Both the position numbers and the translations under genes were made by a program. A stretch of 64,000 nt of DNA. It comes from JBALVT01 sp036960305. Lineage in GTDB: Bacteria > Pseudomonadota > Gammaproteobacteria > Pseudomonadales > Halieaceae. A model generated the notes under the pieces. The model was not told where the DNA came from. It was given only the letters and a program-made list of their open reading frames with translations, and did no database searches. Below are positions 51,554 through 59,166 of this stretch, piece after piece (the stretch's first letter is position 1; each line of letters begins with the position of its first letter). Location of the stretch: positions 62,001 to 126,000 of the forward strand of contig JBALWA010000004.1 in assembly GCA_036960305.1 (NCBI GenBank). The letters are read 5' to 3'.

Positions 51554-53188
51554 ATGGTGAGTGAAACAACATTTAACCTCGCTGATATGTTTGAGTCAGT
51601 GGCCGATGTGGTCGGTGAACGGACCGCGATAGTCAGTTCCCGCCGTCGCCTGAGTTTTGGCGAACTGGATGATCGCGCCACCCGGCTCGCTAACTGCTGG
51701 GCCAGTCATGGCATCGGTAGAGGTGATCATATTGGCCTGCAGTTATATAACGGCAGCGAATACCTTGAAGGCATGCTGGCGGCTTATAAACTGCGGGCCG
51801 TACCCATCAACGTAAACTACCACTACGTTGATGGTGAACTCGACTATTTGTATCGGGATGCAGACCTGGTGGCCCTGGTTATCCATCAGGCCTTTGCTTC
51901 GGCGGTGGCGAAGGTTGTGCCGGCGATAGACAAGCTCACCCAGGTTTTTGTGGTCGCTGATGAATCAGGGGTGGGAGTACCCGAGTCGTTTCTGGATTAT
52001 GAGACCGCCCTCGCCGAAAGCTCTCCCCGCCGCAATTTTCCTTCGCGGGATTCCGATGACCTCTACATTGTCTACACAGGCGGTACTACCGGCATGCCAA
52101 AAGGGGTGATGTGGCACCACCGGGATATCTTTTTCGCCGCCCTGGGCGGTGGTGATATGAGTCAAACCCAAGGCCCTATCACGCAACCGGAACAGCTTCT
52201 TGAGCGCATAAGTGAGGTACCGATGGTCGCCTTGCCGGCGCCGCCCTTTATGCACGCTGCCGCCCAGTGGACCGCATTGACCCTCTTTCTTGCCGGCGGA
52301 AAATTGGTGCTCCCTGCCGATGGCCTGTTTGATCCCGAGGCGATCTGGCAAAGTGTTCATGACGAGCAGGTGAATATGCTGGTGGTGGTAGGCGATGCAA
52401 TGGCAACCCCGCTGTCGGATGCGCTGGAAGCCAATCCGGGGCGGTGGAACACATCCACTTTGGTGGTAATCGCCTCGGGAGGTGCGCTGTTTTCTCCAGT
52501 GACCAAGGCTCGTTTACTGTCGTTGTTACCCGGCTGCATTATTCTGGATGGCCTTGGGTCCTCCGAAACCGGTGTGATGGGAAACAAGATGAGTGCGCCG
52601 GGTGCCTCTGAGGACCGTGAAGCGCGCTTCATGGTCAACGAGCACATGATTGTATTGGACGAAGAGAATAGGCCAGTGGCGCCCGGTTCACCGGTGATGG
52701 GACGACTTGCCCGCAGAGGCCACGTGCCCATCGGTTACTACAACGCCCCGGAAAAATCGGCCAGCACTTTTGTAGAAATCGACGGAGACCGCTGGGCTAT
52801 ACCCGGCGACTTCGCTACGGTAGAAGCCGATGGCCGCATTTTGCTGCACGGCCGGGGTTCCGTCAGTATTAACACGGGAGGAGAGAAGGTTTTCCCGGAG
52901 GAGGTAGAGGCCGTCATCAAAGAATATGACGATATTCGGGATGTGGTGGTCGTGGGGGTGGACAATGCACGCTTTGGTGAGCAGGTAGTAGCCGTGTGCC
53001 AGACCCGCAGCGGCGAGGAACTGGACCTGGATTCCCTGCGCGCCTTTTGCCGAGGGAAATTGGCAAACTACAAAATACCCCGTGCCCTGATCTGCTTGCA
53101 AAAAATTAAACGCAGCCCAGCTGGCAAGGCAGATTATCCCTGGGCAAAACAGGCTGCCCTCGGAGTGCTAGACTCGGGCAGCCCCTGA
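51554..53188 (+). CDS. Acyl-CoA synthetase (AMP-forming)
   Basis: A protein of about 544 residues of the ANL superfamily that activates a carboxylic acid through an acyl-AMP. The P-loop is YTGGTTGMPKGVMW, the A5-like segment is LDGLGSSETG, and the hinge/C-terminal part has PGDFATVEADGRILLHGRGSVSINTGGEKVFPEEVE and the lysine in RSPAGKADYPW. The ATG at 51554 is preferred over a TTG six bases upstream. It converges on an SDR of the carotenoid-oxygenase region (2-base gap), so it may activate an acid product of that pathway. Confidence 0.92.
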   Translation: MVSETTFNLADMFESVADVVGERTAIVSSRRRLSFGELDDRATRLANCWASHGIGRGDHIGLQLYNGSEYLEGMLAAYKLRAVPINVNYHYVDGELDYLYRDADLVALVIHQAFASAVAKVVPAIDKLTQVFVVADESGVGVPESFLDYETALAESSPRRNFPSRDSDDLYIVYTGGTTGMPKGVMWHHRDIFFAALGGGDMSQTQGPITQPEQLLERISEVPMVALPAPPFMHAAAQWTALTLFLAGGKLVLPADGLFDPEAIWQSVHDEQVNMLVVVGDAMATPLSDALEANPGRWNTSTLVVIASGGALFSPVTKARLLSLLPGCIILDGLGSSETGVMGNKMSAPGASEDREARFMVNEHMIVLDEENRPVAPGSPVMGRLARRGHVPIGYYNAPEKSASTFVEIDGDRWAIPGDFATVEADGRILLHGRGSVSINTGGEKVFPEEVEAVIKEYDDIRDVVVVGVDNARFGEQVVAVCQTRSGEELDLDSLRAFCRGKLANYKIPRALICLQKIKRSPAGKADYPWAKQAALGVLDSGSP

Positions 53189-53190
53189 GC

Positions 53191-54081
53191 TTATTCCTGA
53201 CCTGCCTCTGGCAATTCACCGCCGTAATAATCCACGCCCGATACCTCGGCCCAACGTTGGGCAAAGGCCTCGTCGGGCAGGCAGTTCATGGCCACCCATT
53301 CTTCATCGCTGATACTGGCGCGCGCAGCGGTGCTTTCATGGGCATCAGCGCCCACTGGATAGCGAAAGCGCGGCTGATCGGATTCTATGGCCTCGGCGAT
53401 GGCTTCCGCTGCATCGGCCGGAAAGGCGGGGCGGGTAAAGCCAAAGGCGAAAAAGCGCATGAGGCGTTTCAGGGCAGTGCTGTAGACGCCATTCTCGTCA
53501 GGCATCTCCCCTTTTTCCCAGATGGGGGTGAGGACTACACCCGGTTCAATCAGGGCGACCTTGATGTTGAACTCGGCCAGTTCAAAAGCCAGGGCCTCAC
53601 TGAGGGCAACCATAGCGCGCTTGCTGGCTGAGTAGTGGGCGTGGCAGCCCATGGTATTGGTCGCTGCCAGGGAGCCGACATTGACGATGCGGCCCGCGCC
53701 TTTTTTGCGCAGGATCGGTATGACGGCAGCAATGACTCTTGCCTGCCCGAAGTAGTTGGTTTCGAACAGAGCTCTGGCTTCCTCGATGGGTGTCTCTTCG
53801 ACGGCGCGGCCACCGCCGATCCCGGCGTTGTTCACCAGCACATCGATAGTGCCTTCCGCGGCGACGATGGCAGCTATGCAGGTATCAACCGAGGTCTGAT
53901 CCAGGATGTCCAGTCGCACAACGTTGACTGACAGGCTTTCTGCAGCGATTTTTTCCGCCAGGTCGGTGGCGGTTTCCGGGCTGCGCACGCCTGCGTAAAC
54001 CTTGTGACCCTTGCGGGCCATATGCAAGGCGCTCTCCTGGCCTATGCCGGTGCTGGCTCCGGTGATAAGTATGACTGACAT
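53191..54081 (-). CDS. Short-chain dehydrogenase/reductase
   Basis: A 296-residue classical SDR: TGASTGIGQESALHMARKG, NNAGIG, VGSLAA and HYSASKRA supply the cofactor loop and catalytic Ser-Tyr-Lys. The C-terminal 60 residues are longer than the minimal fold. It is the third gene, after the D27/ATC-like protein and the small coiled-coil protein, in the minus-strand unit opposite CCD1. It could oxidise an alcohol or aldehyde produced by oxygenase cleavage. That is an inference from context. Confidence 0.88.
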   Translation of the reverse strand: MSVILITGASTGIGQESALHMARKGHKVYAGVRSPETATDLAEKIAAESLSVNVVRLDILDQTSVDTCIAAIVAAEGTIDVLVNNAGIGGGRAVEETPIEEARALFETNYFGQARVIAAVIPILRKKGAGRIVNVGSLAATNTMGCHAHYSASKRAMVALSEALAFELAEFNIKVALIEPGVVLTPIWEKGEMPDENGVYSTALKRLMRFFAFGFTRPAFPADAAEAIAEAIESDQPRFRYPVGADAHESTAARASISDEEWVAMNCLPDEAFAQRWAEVSGVDYYGGELPEAGQE

Positions 54082-54096
54082 GTGAACTCCTGTTTG

Positions 54097-54336
54097 CTAG
54101 GTTTTTATGATGTCGGTCGCCTCGGACTCGTTGTCCGGCTCCCGCTTGAATTGAATTCGGTACTCGCAGCTAACACATCGGCGCATGCCCTGGCGCATAC
54201 TCTCATTGTGTTGTTGCAGTTGAGCGATGTCCTTTTTGAGCTGCCTGATCTCCTTATCCTGCAGCAACAGGCGTTTGCGCGGTGAGATCAGGTCGGTAAT
54301 GTTCAATGGGTTTACTGCGCCGGCTCTGTTGCCCAA
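54097..54336 (-). CDS. Small coiled-coil protein with CxxC
   Basis: A 79-residue frame with a heptad-like helix (LLLQDKEIRQLKKDIAQLQQHN) and a CVSC pair near residue 54 in a basic context (RRCVSCEYRIQFKRE). It overlaps the end of the upstream gene by 25 bases and ends 15 bases before the SDR gene, so it would be cotranscribed. No family recognised. The actual start may be a later GTG (around VNPLN). Confidence 0.5.
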   Translation of the reverse strand: MGNRAGAVNPLNITDLISPRKRLLLQDKEIRQLKKDIAQLQQHNESMRQGMRRCVSCEYRIQFKREPDNESEATDIIKT

Positions 54337-55124
54337 CTCATGCGCACCGTGCAGGAGGTTTCCGGCAGGTGGGGGTCAAACTCCATTTTCAAGCCGCCAC
54401 CGGCGCCCTTAAACATGGCTTCAAATGGCCCCTTACAGATATTGAGGCAACCCTCTTCCGGCAGGGCATTCGGGTTGGGCAGGGAGTCTGGTGCCGCGCA
54501 GGTATGCCAGCCACAATCGGGTATCTCCATAACGGTAAGCCCATTGGCGGGATCGTATTCGGTAATGGTCGCGGGGCCGGTTAGCCAGTGGGCCGGGTTG
54601 AATGTCTCAAACAGGAAGGTGCTCCAGCGCCCGGGTTTGGTCGAGCCATTGCCCGCCTTTCTGGGTTTCTTGTTTTTATTTTTCTCCGACATGCTATTCA
54701 TCATGTCGAGAAAGTCGGCGGAGGTCTCCTTGGACAGTTCTACTGAGGTGCCGATAACGATTTCTTCATACTGCTCCTGACTGAAGTGCTTGCGCAATTC
54801 CAGCAGGGCCCATTCCACTTCACGGACAAAATTGCCATAGCGTTTGCGCCATTTTTCCCGGGGGGAATCCGACCACCGCAGTATCTCGCGTTTGGCTTTG
54901 ATGGCGCTGTAGTCCCTGTTGATCTCGTCTTTATCGCCGGACAGTCGCAGTATGGGCAGAAAAGTGTGGCTGATGATGGGCATGGCCTTCTTTACCAGCA
55001 TGCTGTTGGACATCCACATATCAATCCATGCCTGTGGCCCCCAGTTATAGTAAAAGCCTGGTTTTTTGGCGGCGGCGACCCGGCCGCTGCCCTGGTCGCT
55101 GGAAATGATGGCGTCGTCTGTCAT
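54312..55124 (-). CDS. Cysteine-motif protein, C-terminus like D27 carotene isomerase or ATC hydrolase
   Basis: A 270-residue protein of no certain family. Its C-terminal third (about 178-265) reads HWLTGPATITEYD, then Cys204 and Cys209, GCLNICKGPFEAMFK (Cys226, Cys230), GLKMEFDPHLPETSC (Cys258). This order and spacing resembles the DUF4033 domain of plant D27 beta-carotene isomerase, and also the L-2-amino-thiazoline-4-carboxylate hydrolase family. I cannot separate these by eye. The ATG at 55124 has AGGAG 9 bases upstream. It is divergent from CCD1, which favours a role with carotenoids. Confidence 0.7.
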   Translation of the reverse strand: MTDDAIISSDQGSGRVAAAKKPGFYYNWGPQAWIDMWMSNSMLVKKAMPIISHTFLPILRLSGDKDEINRDYSAIKAKREILRWSDSPREKWRKRYGNFVREVEWALLELRKHFSQEQYEEIVIGTSVELSKETSADFLDMMNSMSEKNKNKKPRKAGNGSTKPGRWSTFLFETFNPAHWLTGPATITEYDPANGLTVMEIPDCGWHTCAAPDSLPNPNALPEEGCLNICKGPFEAMFKGAGGGLKMEFDPHLPETSCTVRMSWATEPAQ

Positions 55125-55332
55125 GGTGGCGTCTCCTGCCGATAGTGGCGGCTGTGGTTTGCCGGTGGGGCGACAAGCAGTATAGACCGCCGGGAACAAA
55201 GGGTGACCCTGGCGACAGATGTCGTGCGTAATTACCCTACCAAAAGCATCATTACAAAACAAACAGAATTGCTTGTTTTTTTGTTGGAAAATGATTACTT
55301 TGAGTGCCTAGATAATAAGATGAGGTCCAGTC
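55125..55332. promoter_or_regulatory. Divergent promoter region, D27/ATC-like gene and CCD1
   Basis: A 208-base divergent gap with an AT-rich centre (about 55240-55320). It carries the dyad listed at 55261-55278. I do not see a pair of consensus -35/-10 hexamers that is clearly better than chance. Confidence 0.45.
55261..55278. promoter_or_regulatory. Shared dyad, site 1 (AAACA-N8-TGTTT)
   Basis: AAACA (55261-55265) and TGTTT (55274-55278) with an 8-base spacer, centred about 63 bases upstream of the CCD1 ATG. The same dyad with the same spacer lies upstream of CCD2 (61866-61883). A TetR-family dimer is the expected binder; a TetR gene is in the second unit. Confidence 0.5.
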
Positions 55333-56763
55333 ATGGCAGAGCCCCTAATCACCAGCAACCCTTTCCTCAACTTCCCTTATGGGCCTATCCGCATGGAGTG
55401 TGAGGCCTGGGATTTGCATGTTGAGGGCGAGATTCCCGCTGATCTGTGCGGCACCCTCTATCGCAACGGACCCAACCAGCGCTTTAACCCCCGAGGGGAG
55501 TACCATTTGTTCGCCGGTGACGGCATGGTGCATGCCTTTCACATTGCCGATGGCAAGGTGGATTACCTCAATCGCTGGGTGCGCACCGCCAAATGGCAGC
55601 ATGAGGACAGTGAGGGCAGGAACGTCATCAACCCCATGAACCCCTTTGACTGCGATCCCGACTACAGCGACTTCGTTTTTACGGATAAGGATGGTGTCGC
55701 GAACACGGCGGTGCTGTGGCATGGGGATAAGCTGCTGGCCATAGAGGAAGGGCATCCACCCTATCAAGTCGACCCGCTCACCCTGGATTCCATGGGCACC
55801 TGGAATTATCGGGGCAAGTTGCAAACCGCGATGACAGCACACCCCAAGGTAGACCCGAAAACGGGTGAATTGGTGTTTTTTGCCTATATGTCCAGCGGGC
55901 CTTTTGCCTCCGACGTGGCAATCCATAAAGTGTCGCCAGAAGGACAGCTGACGGAAAGCGTCGTCATTCCGACACCGTATTCGGCGATGGTGCACGATTT
56001 TGTGATCACCGAAAATTATATCGTCATGCCCATAATGCCTATTTCAGGCAGTCTGGAACGCGCCATGGAAGGGGGTGCGCCCTTTGCCTGGGAGCCGGAC
56101 CTGGGTGTACATGTGGGTATCTTGCCTCGCCATGGAGGCACGGCAGAAGATGTGCGCTGGCTGGAAATGGATTTGTGTTTTGTTTTTCACTTCATGAATG
56201 GCTTTGACAAGGACGGGGTGATTACCATTGATGCCTGCCAGTTTGATCATGCGCCTCTGTTTCCACGGGCTGATGGCGAGCCGGCAGGGCCCTCGCAGCC
56301 TTTTCTGACGCGATGGACAGCCGACCTGAACCAGGACAATCCACGGGTAGAATTCGAACGAATTAGCAATAACGAATCGGAGTTTCCCCAGTGTGATCCA
56401 CGCTATTTGGGGCTGCCCTACCAACACGGTTGGTATATCTCGCCCGACGGTAAGTTCACCACCGATCTTGATGAGAATGGACTGGTGTACAACACGGTCG
56501 GGCACATCGATCACGAAACGGGGGAGGAGGACTGCTATTCCTGTGGCGAGGCCATTGTGTCCGAGTCTTTGTTTGTGCCACGCAATGCTGAAGCTGCGGA
56601 GGGTGATGGTTACCTATTGACCGTCGTTACCAGTTTCGAAACACGCACCAGTAGCCTGTATATCTTTGACGCGTTAAATATCTCTCAAGGACCACTGGCA
56701 AAAGCCCATCTAAGCCACTATGTACCGGTGGGCTTTCACGGCACATGGCGGGAAGAGGCTTAG
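55333..56763 (+). CDS. Carotenoid-cleavage-type oxygenase (CCD1)
   Basis: A 476-residue RPE65/lignostilbene-dioxygenase family protein: a seven-bladed propeller with non-heme Fe(II) held by four histidines. The four are present at His170 (AMTAHPKVD), His221 (MVHDFVIT), His286 (FVFHFMNGF) and His469 (VGFHGTW). FAGDGMVHAFHI and GTLYRNGPN are family signatures. It would cleave a polyene or stilbene double bond with O2. The substrate is not predictable; the family includes carotenoid, apocarotenoid and lignostilbene enzymes. It has a paralogue 5 kb downstream. Confidence 0.92.
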   Translation: MAEPLITSNPFLNFPYGPIRMECEAWDLHVEGEIPADLCGTLYRNGPNQRFNPRGEYHLFAGDGMVHAFHIADGKVDYLNRWVRTAKWQHEDSEGRNVINPMNPFDCDPDYSDFVFTDKDGVANTAVLWHGDKLLAIEEGHPPYQVDPLTLDSMGTWNYRGKLQTAMTAHPKVDPKTGELVFFAYMSSGPFASDVAIHKVSPEGQLTESVVIPTPYSAMVHDFVITENYIVMPIMPISGSLERAMEGGAPFAWEPDLGVHVGILPRHGGTAEDVRWLEMDLCFVFHFMNGFDKDGVITIDACQFDHAPLFPRADGEPAGPSQPFLTRWTADLNQDNPRVEFERISNNESEFPQCDPRYLGLPYQHGWYISPDGKFTTDLDENGLVYNTVGHIDHETGEEDCYSCGEAIVSESLFVPRNAEAAEGDGYLLTVVTSFETRTSSLYIFDALNISQGPLAKAHLSHYVPVGFHGTWREEA

Positions 56764-56792
56764 ACGGATGTATTGAGGGTGAGGGGGCGGTG

Positions 56793-57449
56793 CTACCAGT
56801 TGTTGAGGTGTAGCACGCCTTCCAGGTCTTTGCGCGGGGCGACTTTGAAGTCGGTGCCCTTGGTGTAGGCCATGGGAATCAATGCCACCTGAGCGTGGTC
56901 TTCGGGTATTCCCAATAGTTCGGCCACTGCCTGCTCGTGTTCCAGGTGCAGGGTTGTCCAACATGTGCCGATACCACGTTCTCTCGCCGCCAGCATAAAA
57001 TTCCAGACCGCCGGTAATACCGAGCCCATGATGCCCGCGATAGCGGACATCGGCATGCCCGGAAGATCTGGCCGCTGGCCACAACAGGGGATTAACAAGG
57101 CGGGGACTCGCTCCAGGTTCGCCGCCAGATACTGGGCTGAGCCAAGCACCCGCTCCTGAGTCTGCGCCATGCTGGGGTCATCTTTATGTAGGCCCGTGGG
57201 CTGGAACGGGCTGGCTTCATATTCTGCGAAGGCCTGTTGGTACAGGTCTGCGATCGCCTTGATCTTGTCGCGGTCGGTGACAACGACAAACTGCCAGCCC
57301 TGGGCATTGGAGCCCGACGGTGCCTGCAGGGCCACTTCAAGGCATTGCTTTATCACGGTCATTTCCAGCGGGCGATCGAAATCGAGTCGTTTGCGCACAG
57401 CACGTGTAGTCGTCAGGACTTGATCTGCGCTCAGGTTCAGTTTTTCCAT
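56793..57449 (-). CDS. Nitroreductase-family flavoprotein
   Basis: A 218-residue FMN-dependent reductase of the NfsB/BluB-like superfamily. Features are the N-terminal TTRAVRKRLDFDRPLE, QAPSGSNAQGWQFVVVTD (FMN-binding), ERGIGTCWTTLHLEHE and the C-terminal VALIPMAYTKG. It may reduce an enal, quinone or nitro group. It lies 33 bases after the TetR gene, so it could be the last gene of the SnoaL-molybdo-LLM-TetR unit. Substrate unknown. Confidence 0.88.
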   Translation of the reverse strand: MEKLNLSADQVLTTTRAVRKRLDFDRPLEMTVIKQCLEVALQAPSGSNAQGWQFVVVTDRDKIKAIADLYQQAFAEYEASPFQPTGLHKDDPSMAQTQERVLGSAQYLAANLERVPALLIPCCGQRPDLPGMPMSAIAGIMGSVLPAVWNFMLAARERGIGTCWTTLHLEHEQAVAELLGIPEDHAQVALIPMAYTKGTDFKVAPRKDLEGVLHLNNW

Positions 57450-57482
57450 AGGGCTTCCAGTGAGGTGAATAAGTGTGGGGAA

Positions 57483-58187
57483 TCAGGCTTGTGTCTGTGA
57501 GTGCCGGGTAATAGCGGAGTTGGCGCCCTCTTCAAAAATCTCCTCCAGTCGGTCGGCCAGATAGTCCATCATGCGACTCACACGTTTATCCTGTTTTGAG
57601 GTGAGTTGATTGATGGCCATGCCTTCCATCATGAACTTGGTGACATCCATGGCCAGATGAAACAATTCGCCCCGGTCTTTCCACTCCGCAAAGAGTTCGG
57701 TGTTGGATTCGGCTGTGTGTTCGTCGAAGGCTGCCTGCGAGGCCGCCAGAATATCCTTGAGTTCAGGGTCGGTTCTTCCCGCCACACACAGCTCGTGGTA
57801 ACTGATGAACAGATCGCTGGCCAGGTAGTCCCAGTAGGCGTCCAGGCCTGCGCGGCGATGCGCGGCACCGGTGAGTTTTTTGGGGATTTTTTTGACCCTG
57901 CTGGTGTAGTCCTCCAGCAATTTATCGTGCAAGTACTCTACGGTGGCCCGAATCAGTTCGGTCTTGGAAGGAAAATGGTGCAGCATCGCGCCCCGGGACA
58001 CGCCCGCATTGGTCGCAACCTTGGCAGTGGTGACATTGGTATAGCCCTCTTCAATAAAGCAATTGATGACGGCTTCCAGTATCCGGTCGCGGGTCATCGC
58101 GCTTTTTTGAGCCTGCCAGCCAACCTCGCCCTCACCAACAGAGCTTACTTTGCCTTTTTTTTCCTTTGCCACGTGTTTACTTCCCAT
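57483..58187 (-). CDS. TetR-family transcriptional regulator
   Basis: A 234-residue regulator. After a basic lead-in (about 1-28) the TetR helix-turn-helix spans about residues 30-80: DRILEAVINCFIEEGYTNVTTAKVATNAGVSRGAMLHHFPSKTELI. The C-terminal ligand domain has no assignable effector. The gene overlaps the LLM oxidoreductase gene by 11 bases and is cotranscribed with it, so it probably autoregulates. It is the obvious candidate to bind the AAACA-N8-TGTTT dyads upstream of both oxygenase genes. Confidence 0.9.
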   Translation of the reverse strand: MGSKHVAKEKKGKVSSVGEGEVGWQAQKSAMTRDRILEAVINCFIEEGYTNVTTAKVATNAGVSRGAMLHHFPSKTELIRATVEYLHDKLLEDYTSRVKKIPKKLTGAAHRRAGLDAYWDYLASDLFISYHELCVAGRTDPELKDILAASQAAFDEHTAESNTELFAEWKDRGELFHLAMDVTKFMMEGMAINQLTSKQDKRVSRMMDYLADRLEEIFEEGANSAITRHSQTQA

Positions 58188-59166
58188 TCAGTTTAGCGAC
58201 CACAGGCGCAAAGGCCTGGACCATATTGTTTTCGCCGTCATCCATAACAGACACATAGGAGATGCCGTACTCCTCCCTGCGCCGTAGCAATTCTTCGCAT
58301 ATAAAGTCCACGCTGCCGATCAGGCAGTGGGGGTGCTTGAGGATGTCGTCCGCGTTCATGCCAAGCATATCACCGATCGCGCCTGCGGTTGCCTGTTGTT
58401 GGTCTGTGATGATGGTGTTGTAGGCGCCTATCTCGAGTTCGATGTCGGCGAAGCGATCACCGGCGCTCTCTTTAATCCAGTCTATTTTGCGTGCTGTTGC
58501 GTCGGCCAGGCCTGAGGCCATACCGTCGGGGCCCAGCATGCCAGCACGGTTGTTGAAGTTCAGGCTGATAACGTCTGCTTCCTGACCGGCATACTGCAGT
58601 ATTTTTTTGCTACCGCCGCCTATCATCAGCGGGGGGTGAGGGCCTTGTGCTGGTGCGGGCGTGCCGTGGAAGCCAGACCAGTTAATAGACTCTCCGCTAC
58701 GTTCCATGGGGGCTCCGCCCATAAAATCTTTGTAGGCGGCGACAAACTCTGCCATGCGCTCAAAACGTTCGGGGAAGGCATCAAACGCAATACCCGCAGC
58801 TTCGTACTCAGCTTTGATCCAGCCTGCGCCGATACCGAATTCCAGACGGCCCTCGGAGAGGTAGTCCATGGTGGCCGCTTCCTTCGCCAGTACCACCGGA
58901 TTACGGTAATCATTACAGAAGACGCGACAGCCAACTCGCAGCGTGCTGGTTTGCTCCAGTGCCATGGCGATCGCCGGTACGGCGGCTAGCATCTGTGGGG
59001 GGTGGAAGGTCGGATCCAGTGCGGGGCCGGCACTGAGAAAGTGGTCAGCCAGGAAAAATGTCGAGTAGCCCAGGTCTTCAGTTTGGGCAATGAGTTTGCG
59101 CCAATTGGCGGGCGAGCTGGTGTTGAAGCTCTGTAGCGAAAAGCGAAAGGGTCTGTGCTGGCTCAT
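58177..59166 (-). CDS. LLM-class flavin oxidoreductase (TIGR03621-like)
   Basis: A 329-residue luciferase-like monooxygenase family protein. Features are FRFSLQSFNTSSPANWRKLIAQTEDLGYSTFFLADHF, RVGCRVFCNDYRNPVVLAKEAATMDYLSEGRLEFGIGAGW and PPLMIGGGSKKILQYAG. It starts within one base of the molybdopterin oxidoreductase stop and ends inside the TetR gene, giving tight translational coupling. The cofactor (F420 or FMN) is unresolved. It may reduce or oxygenate a product of the oxygenase reaction (inference from context). Confidence 0.9.
   Translation of the reverse strand: MSQHRPFRFSLQSFNTSSPANWRKLIAQTEDLGYSTFFLADHFLSAGPALDPTFHPPQMLAAVPAIAMALEQTSTLRVGCRVFCNDYRNPVVLAKEAATMDYLSEGRLEFGIGAGWIKAEYEAAGIAFDAFPERFERMAEFVAAYKDFMGGAPMERSGESINWSGFHGTPAPAQGPHPPLMIGGGSKKILQYAGQEADVISLNFNNRAGMLGPDGMASGLADATARKIDWIKESAGDRFADIELEIGAYNTIITDQQQATAGAIGDMLGMNADDILKHPHCLIGSVDFICEELLRRREEYGISYVSVMDDGENNMVQAFAPVVAKLNGK

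Noticed and set aside
54312..55262. Longer start (55262) for the D27/ATC-like protein
   Set aside because: The first 46 residues would cover the promoter region and site 1 dyad, while the ATG at 55124 has a good AGGAG site.
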